Shown in pieces: positions 1 to 7,083 of a stretch of 9,271 nucleotides of DNA. Each line of letters opens with the position of its first letter. Position 1 is the first letter of the stretch. This DNA is from a bacterium. GTDB lineage: Bacteria > Verrucomicrobiota > Verrucomicrobiia > Chthoniobacterales > Terrimicrobiaceae. Position numbers and translations under genes: made by a program. The notes beneath the pieces were generated by a model that was not told the DNA's origin, searched no databases, and saw nothing but the letters and a program-made list of their open reading frames with translations. The stretch lies in NCBI GenBank assembly GCA_009920585.1, contig RFZT01000076.1, positions 1-9,271 of the forward strand. The letters run 5' to 3'.

Positions 1-40
1 TAAGTTTATGAGAATCAGTGATTCCAGATATTAATCCCTC

Positions 41-307
41 ATGAACCGTCTTACCATCTTTTGCATTTTCTTCGTCGCCTCGCTTGCCATCGGCGCAACG
101 CCGATCGTGATTGGCATCGCGATCCTCTACGCCATCGCATGTTTTTTCTCACGCAAGGGTGATCCTGATAATGGCGGCGGGGAAGGCGTAAAGATAGACC
201 CTCCAGAACCTACCCCCTCCGATTTCTCACGACCGAGAAATCCTCCAAACTATTCGCGCGGCAGACAGCCAAGACGCACAACAAAACCATTCACTAGCAA
301 TAGATGA
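41..307 (+). CDS. Small putative membrane protein with proline-rich basic tail
   Basis: I do not recognise this 88-residue protein. It begins with a long hydrophobic stretch (about residues 4-37) interrupted by Pro21, so it could be one long membrane segment or a short helical hairpin; there are cysteines at 8 and 34. The stretch ends in a positive patch (S-R-K-G, 37-40). A glycine cluster (45-49) and a hydrophilic tail rich in Pro, Arg, Ser and Thr (52-88) follow, likely disordered. By the positive-inside rule the basic tail would be cytoplasmic. The ATG at 41 has no clear Shine-Dalgarno sequence, which is also true of the well-supported genes here. Support for coding is the sharp split into a hydrophobic half and a charged half, plus an ORF that starts near the hydrophobic segment. 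A chance ORF remains possible. The upstream neighbour lies outside the window. Confidence 0.45.
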   Translation: MNRLTIFCIFFVASLAIGATPIVIGIAILYAIACFFSRKGDPDNGGGEGVKIDPPEPTPSDFSRPRNPPNYSRGRQPRRTTKPFTSNR

Positions 308-663
308 ATTATAGCAAAAACCGCTTGCTTTTGGATTTGAGTAGAGGGACACAGTGCGTCCCGCCTGTGTGCTGCGATCTGCTCCTTGGTTCCGATGGGC
401 AGGGTGCGAGAAAGTAGCCGAGTCTCCACACGGCCGAGACGGCCATGCCCCCCTTCTTTTCCGCTGCAAAGTCCAATTTTAAAGGGACAATGGGATTATT
501 AGTGGGTTAGGTTTTTCCGAGTGTCAGAAAAACTATCGCGAATCGGGACTCGTTGTCGGCGCGCCGCGCCCGAATACGCCAATACCCCCCCCGCCATCCA
601 CTTTATCGTAACGGATCGCGAGTTCGCGTGTGTGCGCCAATGAAAAACCTGCAGGCAACTTCC
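308..663. other. Intergenic stretch without a supported gene
   Basis: These 356 bp separate the small plus-strand ORF from the end of leuD, so transcripts from both sides converge here. No protein with recognisable features, tRNA or other RNA gene is visible. It contains several short inverted repeats: gggac/gtccc at 346-350 and 358-362, acacag/ctgtgt at 349-354 and 365-370, ggccg/cggcc at 432-436 and 440-444, gtttttc/gaaaaac at 511-517 and 527-533, a 10-bp palindrome at 557-566, and cgcga/tcgcg at 617-621 and 624-628. There is also an 8-C run at 585-592. None has the clear GC stem plus T-run of a strong intrinsic terminator for leuD or for the small gene. Confidence 0.6.
346..370. repeat. 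Two overlapping, mutually exclusive short inverted repeats
   Basis: GGGAC at 346-350 pairs with GTCCC at 358-362 across a 7-nt loop. ACACAG at 349-354 can instead pair with CTGTGT at 365-370. The two stems share bases, so only one can form fully. They lie about 40 bp after the stop of the small membrane ORF and could shape the 3' end of its transcript. No U-run follows, so a standard intrinsic terminator is not supported. Confidence 0.3.
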
Positions 664-1266
664 TTAGGCGGCCATATAGGGCAACTTGGCGGCACAGGTG
701 CGCACGTCCTCGATGCCTTCTAGGAGATCCGCGATAGCGTCCCACTTGCCGGTGACCAAGGCCTCTTGGGCATGAACTGGCAGAGTCGCAGGGAAGTCCA
801 TGTCGGCAATGCTCAGCTTTCCTTCAAGCAGATCCAAAGTGATAAGCGCCGCAGGATCGCTTTCGATGATTTGAGCGACAGCGCGAATGTCTTGTCCGCT
901 CATCACCGCGCAGGGCATACCAAGCGTGATGGAGTTTCCAAAAAAGATTTCTGCGAAGCTCTCGGCGATGACGGCACGAATACCGAAGCGATAGAGGGCT
1001 TGGGGCGCGTGTTCGCGTGAGCTTCCGCAGCCGAAGTTGGAGCCAGAAAAAAGAATGCTGGCACCGGTGAATCGGGCATCGTCGAGTGGGTGGGTTTTCC
1101 CTTCGGCCTTAGCTGCCGCACGCGCGTCGAAGAACGCGAACTCACCTAGACCGTCGAAGGTGATGCATTTCATGAAGCGGGCAGGAATAACGCGGTCGGT
1201 ATCGAGATCATCGCCGGGAACGTAAACGCCACGGCCGCTAGTTTGGGTGATTTTTTCGAGAGCCAT
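664..1266 (-). CDS. leuD: 3-isopropylmalate dehydratase small subunit
   Basis: LeuD is the swivelling small subunit of isopropylmalate isomerase. With LeuC it converts 2-isopropylmalate to 3-isopropylmalate via 2-isopropylmaleate, the second step of leucine biosynthesis, in the cytoplasm. The 200-residue protein matches the usual bacterial length (about 190-205). The N-terminal part has the conserved D-L-D-T-D-R-V-I-P segment (20-28). The family signature GSNFGCGSSREHA spans 75-87, followed by F-A-E-I-F-F-G-N (104-111). The ATG start gives a normal N-terminus. No Shine-Dalgarno is visible; the bases before it are A-rich. It lies 44 bp after leuC on the same strand, the standard leuCD order, so both are almost certainly on one mRNA. 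Other leu genes (leuA, leuB) are not in the window. No clear terminator follows. Confidence 0.97.
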   Translation of the reverse strand: MALEKITQTSGRGVYVPGDDLDTDRVIPARFMKCITFDGLGEFAFFDARAAAKAEGKTHPLDDARFTGASILFSGSNFGCGSSREHAPQALYRFGIRAVIAESFAEIFFGNSITLGMPCAVMSGQDIRAVAQIIESDPAALITLDLLEGKLSIADMDFPATLPVHAQEALVTGKWDAIADLLEGIEDVRTCAAKLPYMAA

Positions 1267-1310
1267 TTTATTTTTCGGATTGAGAAAGGAATGATTGTGA
1301 AATGCGGTCG

Positions 1311-2720
1311 TTATTTGATGTCGAAGATCTCACGGGCATCGGAGATTTCGCCAGTGATAGCGGCGGCGGCGACCATGAGGGGCGACATGAGCACGGTGCG
1401 CCCGGTCGGACTTCCCTGGCGGCCTTTGAAGTTGCGGTTACTGGAACTGGCGCAAAGTTGGTCACCGACGAGCTTGTCGGGGTTCATGCCAAGGCACATC
1501 GAGCAACCCGCTCCGCGCCATTCAAAGCCAGCTTCGCGGTAAATCTCCGCCAAGCCCATGCTTTCGGCGAGACTGGCCACACTCTGGGATCCAGGGACCA
1601 CGATGGCCTTTACGCTGCTGCTGACTTTACGACCCTTGATGTAGCGTGCCACTTCTTGCAAGTCGCTCAAGCGTCCATTCGTACAGCTACCGAGGAAGGC
1701 CACTTGGACCTTGGTGCCCTTGATGGGTTTGCCTGCGGTGAGTTGCATGTGCGCGTAGGCTTCCTCTGCTGTGGCACGGTCTTTCTCCGGCACATCGGAA
1801 GCGAGAGGAACGTTCTCGTTAATGAAGATGGCTTGGCCGGGATTGATACCCCAAGTGACAGTCGGAGCAATATCTGCCGCATCATAAGTGACAACATCAT
1901 CGTAAACGGCATCTGGGTCAGATGCGGTGGCCTTCCATCGAGCCACGGCGGCATCCCAATCCGCGCCCTTCGGCGCATAGTTGCGGCCACGGAGATACTC
2001 AAATGTTGTATTGTCGGGATTCACGTATCCCACACGGGCCCCACCCTCGATGGACATGTTACAAACCGTCATTCGTTCTTCTTGGGTGAACGCGTCAAAT
2101 GTGGTGCCGCCGTATTCGTAAGCGTAGCCGAGTCCACCGTTGACTCCGAGCTTACGAATGATGTGAAGGATCACGTCCTTCGCATAAACACCAGGGCTCA
2201 ACTTGCCATTCACATTGATGCGACGGACCTTAGGTTTGCGGATCGCCATCGTCTGCGTGGCGAGCACGTCACGGACTTGGCTAGTTCCGATGCCGAAAGC
2301 GATAGCACCGAAGGCGCCGTGCGTGGATGTGTGGGAGTCGCCGCAGGCAATCGTGGTGCCCGGTTGGGTGATCCCCTGCTCAGGTCCGACGATGTGAACG
2401 ATACCTTGTTGACCGCTCGGAAGGTCGAAAAACTTGATCCCGTGATCGTCGCAATTTTTACGAAGGGCCTTGATCATGGCATCCGCGAGAGTATCGCTGA
2501 ATGGCTCTTGGCGCTCATCAGTCGGAACGATGTGGTCCACGGTTGCAAAGGTGCGGGAAGGGTAGAGAACCTTCAGACCCAGATCCCCCAACATGCCGAA
2601 TGCCTGTGGGCTGGTGACCTCGTGAATGAGGTGCGTGCCGATTAAAAGTTGCGTGGATCCATTGGGCAGGGTGCGGACGGCGTGGGCCGCCCAGACTTTA
2701 TCAAGTAGGGTCTGACTCAT
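1311..2720 (-). CDS. leuC: 3-isopropylmalate dehydratase large subunit
   Basis: LeuC is the catalytic, [4Fe-4S]-carrying large subunit of isopropylmalate isomerase and a member of the aconitase superfamily. The 469-residue protein is full length. It shows GDSHTSTHGAFGA (127-139) and the three cluster-ligand cysteines Cys346 (in F-L-G-S-C-T-N-G-R), Cys406 and Cys409 (in G-C-S-M-C-L-G), spaced 60 and 3 residues apart as in characterised LeuC. S-S-N-R-N-F-K-G-R-Q-G (426-436) is the usual substrate-binding C-terminal motif. I chose the ATG at 2720 because the protein then begins M-S-Q-T-L-L-D-K-V-W, as family members do. In-frame ATGs at 2735 and 2744 would add only 5 or 8 unconserved residues. 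No Shine-Dalgarno precedes it. leuD follows after 44 bp, and the two proteins form the heterodimer. Confidence 0.97.
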   Translation of the reverse strand: MSQTLLDKVWAAHAVRTLPNGSTQLLIGTHLIHEVTSPQAFGMLGDLGLKVLYPSRTFATVDHIVPTDERQEPFSDTLADAMIKALRKNCDDHGIKFFDLPSGQQGIVHIVGPEQGITQPGTTIACGDSHTSTHGAFGAIAFGIGTSQVRDVLATQTMAIRKPKVRRINVNGKLSPGVYAKDVILHIIRKLGVNGGLGYAYEYGGTTFDAFTQEERMTVCNMSIEGGARVGYVNPDNTTFEYLRGRNYAPKGADWDAAVARWKATASDPDAVYDDVVTYDAADIAPTVTWGINPGQAIFINENVPLASDVPEKDRATAEEAYAHMQLTAGKPIKGTKVQVAFLGSCTNGRLSDLQEVARYIKGRKVSSSVKAIVVPGSQSVASLAESMGLAEIYREAGFEWRGAGCSMCLGMNPDKLVGDQLCASSSNRNFKGRQGSPTGRTVLMSPLMVAAAAITGEISDAREIFDIK

Positions 2721-2733
2721 AATAGTGCGAAGC

Positions 2734-2761
2734 ATACTATCCACGAGGCGACGGCTTGCAA
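2734..2761 (-). promoter_or_regulatory. Possible leuCD promoter
   Basis: Read on the minus strand, TTGCAA (2756-2761) and TAGTAT (2734-2739) are separated by 16 bp; each matches the sigma70 consensus at 4 of 6 bases. Transcription would start only about 5-8 nt before the leuC ATG at 2720, giving a very short leader. The -35 element falls inside a perfect 12-bp palindrome, GGCTTGCAAGCC (2753-2764), which could also be an operator. The evidence is only sequence similarity, so this is tentative. leuCD could instead be read through from ppk1. Confidence 0.3.
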
Positions 2762-2792
2762 GCCACTATGCTGGCCCCTGCCCCAAACCTTC

Positions 2793-2820
2793 AAAAAAGC
2801 TCTCTCGTCCGACACGAAAA
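2793..2820 (-). terminator. Candidate intrinsic terminator after ppk1
   Basis: Directly after the ppk1 stop, on the minus strand, bases 2820-2814 pair with 2808-2802 around a 5-nt loop. The stem is 7 bp, two of them G-U, and six T residues follow (2798-2793). Position and T-run are right for termination, but the stem is weak, so partial read-through into leuCD is likely. Confidence 0.4.
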
Positions 2821-2823
2821 GAT

Positions 2824-4902
2824 TTACCACTCTTTAGCGGGAACGACTTTTTTGCGGCGGCGTTGGGCTTCCGCAAGGAATTCCATTTGCGCGTCAAAAC
2901 GTTCCTCCCCCGGCGCCAGATCCCGCAAACGATAAACTCCGTCGGGCTGCATTACTTGCGCTTTGACGTTGTCTTTCCAGAACCAAGATAAAATCTCGTC
3001 CACATGCCGGATCATGCCCGGAGCCGTGAGGGGAAACACCGTTTCCACACGACGGAAAAGATTTCGAGGCATCCAATCCGAACTGCCAAGATAGATGCGG
3101 ACGTCCCCACCGTTCTCAAAGCGAAAGATACGACTGTGCTCAAGGAAGCGCCCAACAAGGCTTCGCACCTCAATATTCTCGCTCACTCCAGGGATACCGA
3201 CCCGCACGGCGCACATACCGCGAACGAGCAAACGAATCGGGACACCGGCGGCAGAGGCGCGGTAGAGAGCTTCGATGATCCCCTCCTCCACGAGCGAGTT
3301 GACCTTCGCGTAAATGCCACAAGGACGTCCCGCCATTGCGTGGCCGATTTCGTTTTCGATCAGTTCGTGAAAACCTTCGCAGAGCCTCCATGGAGCAACC
3401 ATCAACTCTTTCATCTCTGGGAAACGTGACACCCCCGTAAGACAATTAAATGTCTCCGCGAGCTCGCTTGTCAGAGCCTCACGGCAAGTAAGCAGGCTCA
3501 AGTCGGTGTAGATTTTTGCTGTCGAGGGATGGTAGTTGCCAGTGCCCATGTGAGCGTAACGACGAATGCGCTCGCCCTCACTGCGAATGATGAGCATGGC
3601 CTTGGCGTGGGTCTTCAAACCTGTGACCCCATAAACCACATCCACCCCAGCCTCGCGCATCATGCGGGCCCATTGAATATTCGCCGCCTCGTCAAAACGG
3701 GCCTTCAGCTCGATGACGGCTGTGACCTGCTTGCCATTTCTCGCAGCGGCAATGAGGGCTTGAACGATCGGGGAATCCGAACTCGTGCGATAGAGCGTTT
3801 GCTTGATCGCCAAGACGTGAGGGTCCTCAGAAGCTTGAACGAGAAAATCCACCACCGTCTGGAAGCTGTCATAGGGGTGATGGAGTAGAATGTCGCCCTT
3901 GCGGATGTGATAAAATAAGTCGGACTCGGCATCAAGCGAGACCACAGAGCAAGGCGTGAAGCGCTTGTAGCGGAGATCCGGACGATCGAGCTGCATCGCC
4001 AGTGGCATGAGGCGGGAGAGATTCAGAGGCCCATCAATGCGGGAGACATCTTCTTCCTCCAGATTGAAAATATCCAAGAGACGCTTGAGCACCCGATCAG
4101 GGCAATCGTGCTTCACCTCAAGGCGAACAGCCGCACCCCGCTTGACTTTACGGAGTTCCTCTTCAATTGCATGAAGGAGATTGCTGGCCTCTTCCTCGTC
4201 CACGTAGAGATTACTATTGCGGGTGACCCGAAAAAGATGCGCCCCTTTCACCGTCACTCCACGGAAGAGGGTTTCAACATGCTCCTGGATGAGGTTACCG
4301 AGGAAAATATAGTCATCTCCATCGGTGCGCTTCGAGAATGGCACCAAGCGCGGAAGGATGCGGGGAGCCTGTACGACAGCGATGTCAGTATTGAGTCCAT
4401 CCCCCTCAAGTTCCACGATCACATTCAAGCTCTTGTTAAGGAGTTGGGGAAAGGGATGCGCAGGGTCCACTGCAAGCGGAGTCAGAACTGGATAAATTGT
4501 CTCGCGAAAATATTTCTCAAAATAGGCACGTTCATCCGGCGACACATCAGGATAGTTGTGAAAACGGATCCGCTGGGCATCGAGGGCAGGCGCGATGTGC
4601 TCACGCCAGCAACGGTATTGATCCTCCACCATTCGCTTCGTCCGCGTACTAATGAGCGCGAGCGTTTCCTTCGCCGAGAGCCCATCCGGGCCGGTCTCCG
4701 AGGATTCGGTTTGCATCTGTTGCTTGAGACCGGCAACTCGAACCTCAAAAAATTCATCCAAATTCGAGCTGACGATACAAAGAAACTTCAACCGCTCGAG
4801 AATCGGGTTGTCCTCGCTGAATGCCTGATCGAGGACACGCTGGTTGAACTCCAACCAGCTTGTCTCTCGATTAACGAAATATTCCTTCTTGGAAAAATCC
4901 AT
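2824..4902 (-). CDS. ppk1: Polyphosphate kinase 1
   Basis: PPK1 reversibly transfers the terminal phosphate of ATP onto inorganic polyphosphate, mainly in the synthetic direction, and is usually membrane-associated. At 692 residues it is full length. The N-terminal domain opens with N-R-E-T-S-W-L-E-F-N-Q-R-V-L (11-24) and contains S-N-L-D-E-F-F-E-V-R (46-55). The catalytic C-terminal half, related to the phospholipase D fold, has His432 in G-L-K-T-H-A-K, which corresponds to the autophosphorylated histidine of E. coli PPK1. His451 (in H-M-G-T-G-N-Y) and His589 (in F-L-E-H-S-R) match the other conserved histidines. All catalytic residues are intact. The start gives M-D-F-S-K-K-E-Y-F-V-N-R, typical of the family; a GGAAAG about 11 nt upstream is at best a weak ribosome-binding site. 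dapL lies 94 bp upstream. No pho-type regulator or exopolyphosphatase (ppx) is adjacent in this window. Confidence 0.97.
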   Translation of the reverse strand: MDFSKKEYFVNRETSWLEFNQRVLDQAFSEDNPILERLKFLCIVSSNLDEFFEVRVAGLKQQMQTESSETGPDGLSAKETLALISTRTKRMVEDQYRCWREHIAPALDAQRIRFHNYPDVSPDERAYFEKYFRETIYPVLTPLAVDPAHPFPQLLNKSLNVIVELEGDGLNTDIAVVQAPRILPRLVPFSKRTDGDDYIFLGNLIQEHVETLFRGVTVKGAHLFRVTRNSNLYVDEEEASNLLHAIEEELRKVKRGAAVRLEVKHDCPDRVLKRLLDIFNLEEEDVSRIDGPLNLSRLMPLAMQLDRPDLRYKRFTPCSVVSLDAESDLFYHIRKGDILLHHPYDSFQTVVDFLVQASEDPHVLAIKQTLYRTSSDSPIVQALIAAARNGKQVTAVIELKARFDEAANIQWARMMREAGVDVVYGVTGLKTHAKAMLIIRSEGERIRRYAHMGTGNYHPSTAKIYTDLSLLTCREALTSELAETFNCLTGVSRFPEMKELMVAPWRLCEGFHELIENEIGHAMAGRPCGIYAKVNSLVEEGIIEALYRASAAGVPIRLLVRGMCAVRVGIPGVSENIEVRSLVGRFLEHSRIFRFENGGDVRIYLGSSDWMPRNLFRRVETVFPLTAPGMIRHVDEILSWFWKDNVKAQVMQPDGVYRLRDLAPGEERFDAQMEFLAEAQRRRKKVVPAKEW

Positions 4903-4996
4903 ACCCCTATGGTCTTTCCAAGGCGCGATTGGTCAAGGGTGGATTTTCAACAGAAAAGTCACACAACCTCCCCATGGTGCTGGATCTCGCCGATCC

Positions 4997-6241
4997 TCAG
5001 CGAGTCCAATCAATCGCAGCAAGGCGTCTGGCGACCTCCACCACATTGGCGCGACTATTGAAGGCGGATATGCGGAAATACCCCTCGCCGGCTGGTCCGA
5101 AACCACTTCCTGGCGTGACAACGACGTTTGCCTCACTGAGAAGTTTGTCAAAAACCGCCCAACTCGTGAGATGCTTCGGCGCACGGACCCAGATATACGG
5201 AGCATTCGTGCCACCGAATGCCGTGAGCCCGCACTTCTCAGCCGCACCGCGCAGGATAGCAGCATTGCCCATGTAATGCTCGATGAGTTCGGCGATCTGG
5301 GATTTTCCCGCAGGTGAGTAGAGAGCTTCCGCCGCACGCTGTGTGACGTAACCGACACCATTGAACTTTGTGCTGAAGCGGCGATTCCAAAGCGGATGAA
5401 GTGGCATTTTTTCCCCGCTCGCATTTTGGCATTTTAGATCTTTGGGAACGACAGTGAAAGCGCACCGCACGCCGGTGAATCCTCCGTTTTTAGAAAAACT
5501 GCGAAACTCGATCGCGCAACGTCTCGCGCCAGGAATTTCATAAATCGAATGCGGAATCTCAGGGTCACGAATGTAGGCCTCGTAGGCAGCATCGAAGAGG
5601 ATCACCGCGTCATTCGCGAGGGCATATTCGACCCAAGCGGTCAACTGCGCGCGGGTGGCGGTGGCTCCAGTCGGATTATTCGGGTAGCAGAGATAAATGA
5701 GGTCCACCTTTTCAGAAGGAATGGCCGGCACAAATCCATTGTCCGCATCGCACGGAAGGTAAACGAGACCGCTGTAGAGGCCGCTTTCATCGGCTTCGCC
5801 GGTGTGACCAGCCATGACGTTCGTATCCACATAAACGGGATAAACCGGATCCATGACCCCGATTCGGTTGTTCGCGCCGAAGATATCAAGGATGTTGCCG
5901 CAATCGCATTTCGAGCCGTCCGAGACAAAAATCTCGTCATCGGCAATATCCATCCCTCGAGCACGGTAGTCCTGACCAGCGATGGCTTGCCGCAGAAACT
6001 CATAACCCTGTTCCGGCCCATAACCTCGGAAACTTGTGCGTTCACCAAGCTCGTCCACCGCCTTATGCATCGCCTCGCGCACTGCGGCGGGGAGCGGCTC
6101 TGTCACGTCACCAATCCCACACCGGATCAATCGGGCCGCCCCATCTGGATTCGAATCCGTGTAGGCTTTGACGCGACGATTGATTTCAGGAAACAAGTAG
6201 CCGGCTTTGAGTTTAAGATAGTTGGAATTGAGAAAGGCCAT
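4997..6241 (-). CDS. dapL: LL-diaminopimelate aminotransferase
   Basis: DapL is a PLP enzyme that makes LL-2,6-diaminopimelate directly from tetrahydrodipicolinate and glutamate, replacing the DapD/DapC/DapE acyl pathway. The product feeds lysine and peptidoglycan. The 414-residue protein has the family length (about 410) and start (M-A-F-L-N-S-N-Y-L-K-L-K-A-G-Y-L-F-P-E-I). It carries the class I/II aminotransferase pattern: P-N-N-P-T-G (187-192) with Asn189, Asp217 in L-F-D-A-A-Y, the PLP-binding Lys251 in S-F-S-K-N-G-G-F-T-G, and Arg390 near the C-terminus for the substrate carboxylate. S-D-G-S-K-C-D-C-G-N (107-116) is typical of DapL and separates it from ordinary aspartate aminotransferases. 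No Shine-Dalgarno is visible. It lies 71 bp after sodA with a strong hairpin between; no separate promoter was evident. It is one reason for suggesting a PVC-type organism. Confidence 0.96.
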   Translation of the reverse strand: MAFLNSNYLKLKAGYLFPEINRRVKAYTDSNPDGAARLIRCGIGDVTEPLPAAVREAMHKAVDELGERTSFRGYGPEQGYEFLRQAIAGQDYRARGMDIADDEIFVSDGSKCDCGNILDIFGANNRIGVMDPVYPVYVDTNVMAGHTGEADESGLYSGLVYLPCDADNGFVPAIPSEKVDLIYLCYPNNPTGATATRAQLTAWVEYALANDAVILFDAAYEAYIRDPEIPHSIYEIPGARRCAIEFRSFSKNGGFTGVRCAFTVVPKDLKCQNASGEKMPLHPLWNRRFSTKFNGVGYVTQRAAEALYSPAGKSQIAELIEHYMGNAAILRGAAEKCGLTAFGGTNAPYIWVRAPKHLTSWAVFDKLLSEANVVVTPGSGFGPAGEGYFRISAFNSRANVVEVARRLAAIDWTR

Positions 6242-6265
6242 GGTACGGAAGTGAGCGAAACAAGA

Positions 6266-6291
6266 GCGCCCGGCGGAAGGCCGCCGGGCGC
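6266..6291 (-). terminator. Perfect 11-bp GC hairpin between sodA and dapL
   Basis: The arms 6266-6276 and 6281-6291 are perfectly complementary, 11 bp and almost all G/C, with a 4-nt loop (AAGG on the plus strand). On the minus strand it lies 21 nt after the sodA stop and is followed by TCTTGTTTCGCT, which is T-containing but not a proper T-run. It may be a partial terminator or an RNA-stabilising 3' hairpin for sodA that lets some transcription continue into dapL. It ends 24 nt before the dapL start, so on a read-through mRNA it would also sit in the dapL leader. Confidence 0.65.
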
Positions 6292-6312
6292 CAAGGAATT
6301 CAGGTTATGAGA

Positions 6313-6942
6313 TTAAGCGAGGGCGGCGGCGTAGTTTTTTTCAACAGCAGCCCAGTTGATGGTATTCCACCAGCTCTTGAGATAATCCGCACGGCGGTTT
6401 TGGTAGTTCAAGTAGTAGGCATGTTCCCAGACATCGCAGCCCAGAAGCGGCGTGCCGGGGCATTCCGCAATCCCGGCCATGAGAGGATTGTCCTGATTCG
6501 GCGTCGAGCAGATGCAAAGGGATTTATCGGATTTCAAGCAAAGCCAAGCCCAACCACTACCAAAACGACCGAGTCCAGCCGCTTCAAATTTGGCTTTGAA
6601 GTCGTCGAAGCTGCCAAAAGCACTTGTGATGGCGTCCGCGAGCGCGCCGGAGGGCTGACCGCCTGCCGAAGGGGCCATGAGATTCCAGAAAAAGCTGTGG
6701 TTCCAGTGTCCACCGCCATTATTACGAACGGCACCACGGATCGCTTCGGGAAGTGCAGAGATGTTGCTGATGAGTTCCTCGATGGATTTCGAAGCCAACT
6801 CCGGAGCGCTTTCGAGGGCTTTGTTCAAATTCGCAACATAGGTGGCGTGGTGCTTGCCGTGATGGATTTCCATGGTGCGGGCATCGATGTTGGGCTCGAG
6901 CGCGGTGGCGGCGTAGGGAAGTGAAGGTAATTCGAATGGCAT
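6313..6942 (-). CDS. sodA: Superoxide dismutase, Mn-type (Fe/Mn family)
   Basis: It converts superoxide to oxygen and hydrogen peroxide. The 209-residue protein has the usual length and all four metal ligands: His27 (M-E-I-H-H-G-K-H-H), His82 (G-H-W-N-H-S-F-F-W), Asp170 and His174 (D-V-W-E-H-A-Y-Y). Metal preference is decided by second-shell residues. Gly78 in N-N-G-G-G-H and Gln150 in N-Q-D-N-P-L-M match manganese enzymes rather than the Gln/Ala pattern of iron enzymes, so Mn-type is likely, though cambialistic activity cannot be excluded. There is no signal peptide, so it is cytoplasmic. The reading frame stays open to 7257, but the ATG at 6942 gives the family start (M-P-F-E-L-P-S-L-P-Y), and a longer form would run over the divergent bioB gene. 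No Shine-Dalgarno is seen; a good promoter lies just upstream. Confidence 0.97.
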   Translation of the reverse strand: MPFELPSLPYAATALEPNIDARTMEIHHGKHHATYVANLNKALESAPELASKSIEELISNISALPEAIRGAVRNNGGGHWNHSFFWNLMAPSAGGQPSGALADAITSAFGSFDDFKAKFEAAGLGRFGSGWAWLCLKSDKSLCICSTPNQDNPLMAGIAECPGTPLLGCDVWEHAYYLNYQNRRADYLKSWWNTINWAAVEKNYAAALA

Positions 6943-6968
6943 AGTAATATTTTTAGATTGAAGTCGGG

Positions 6969-6996
6969 ATATTAGTCTCTTGCGCGAGGGTTTCAA
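6969..6996 (-). promoter_or_regulatory. Probable sodA promoter
   Basis: On the minus strand TTGAAA (6991-6996) and TAATAT (6969-6974) are separated by 16 bp. They match the sigma70 consensus at 4-5 and 4 of 6 bases. The expected transcription start lies near 6962, giving a leader of about 20 nt before the ATG at 6942. No iron- or redox-responsive operator was recognised. Confidence 0.5.
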
Positions 6997-7045
6997 GTTG
7001 GTTGTTCTACCGATCCCCAGATTAGCACCCCCCCAGAACGGCCGA

Positions 7046-7074
7046 TTGACTCCCTGCCTGACGCTGGCTACAAA
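7046..7074 (+). promoter_or_regulatory. Probable bioB-rpiB promoter
   Basis: TTGACT (7046-7051, 5 of 6 to consensus) and TACAAA (7069-7074, 4 of 6) are separated by the ideal 17 bp. The predicted transcription start, 6-8 bases after the -10 box, falls at about 7081-7083, immediately next to the GTG start at 7084. If this promoter is used, the mRNA would be leaderless or nearly so. No BirA-type operator was recognised. Confidence 0.55.
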
Positions 7075-7083
7075 AGATGCCCT

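Noticed and set aside
585..592. Run of eight C residues, and a similar 7-C run at 7028-7034
   Set aside because: Both are in non-coding DNA with no adjacent gene whose expression would obviously be phase-variable; treated as chance.
533..745. 70-codon minus-strand frame across the leuD 3' end and the spacer
   Set aside because: It overlaps leuD in another frame, and its translation is low-complexity and matches nothing I know.
1302..2645. 447-codon open frame on the plus strand opposite leuC
   Set aside because: It is antisense to a leuC gene with all catalytic motifs intact; its translation resembles no family I recognise and looks like a by-product of leuC codon bias.
4982..4996. GGATC/GATCC hairpin right after the dapL stop
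   Set aside because: Only a 5-bp stem and no following T-run, so it does not support a terminator call.
4108..5061. 317-codon plus-strand frame over the start of ppk1 and the dapL end
   Set aside because: It is antisense to conserved PPK1 and DapL coding sequence, with no recognisable domain.
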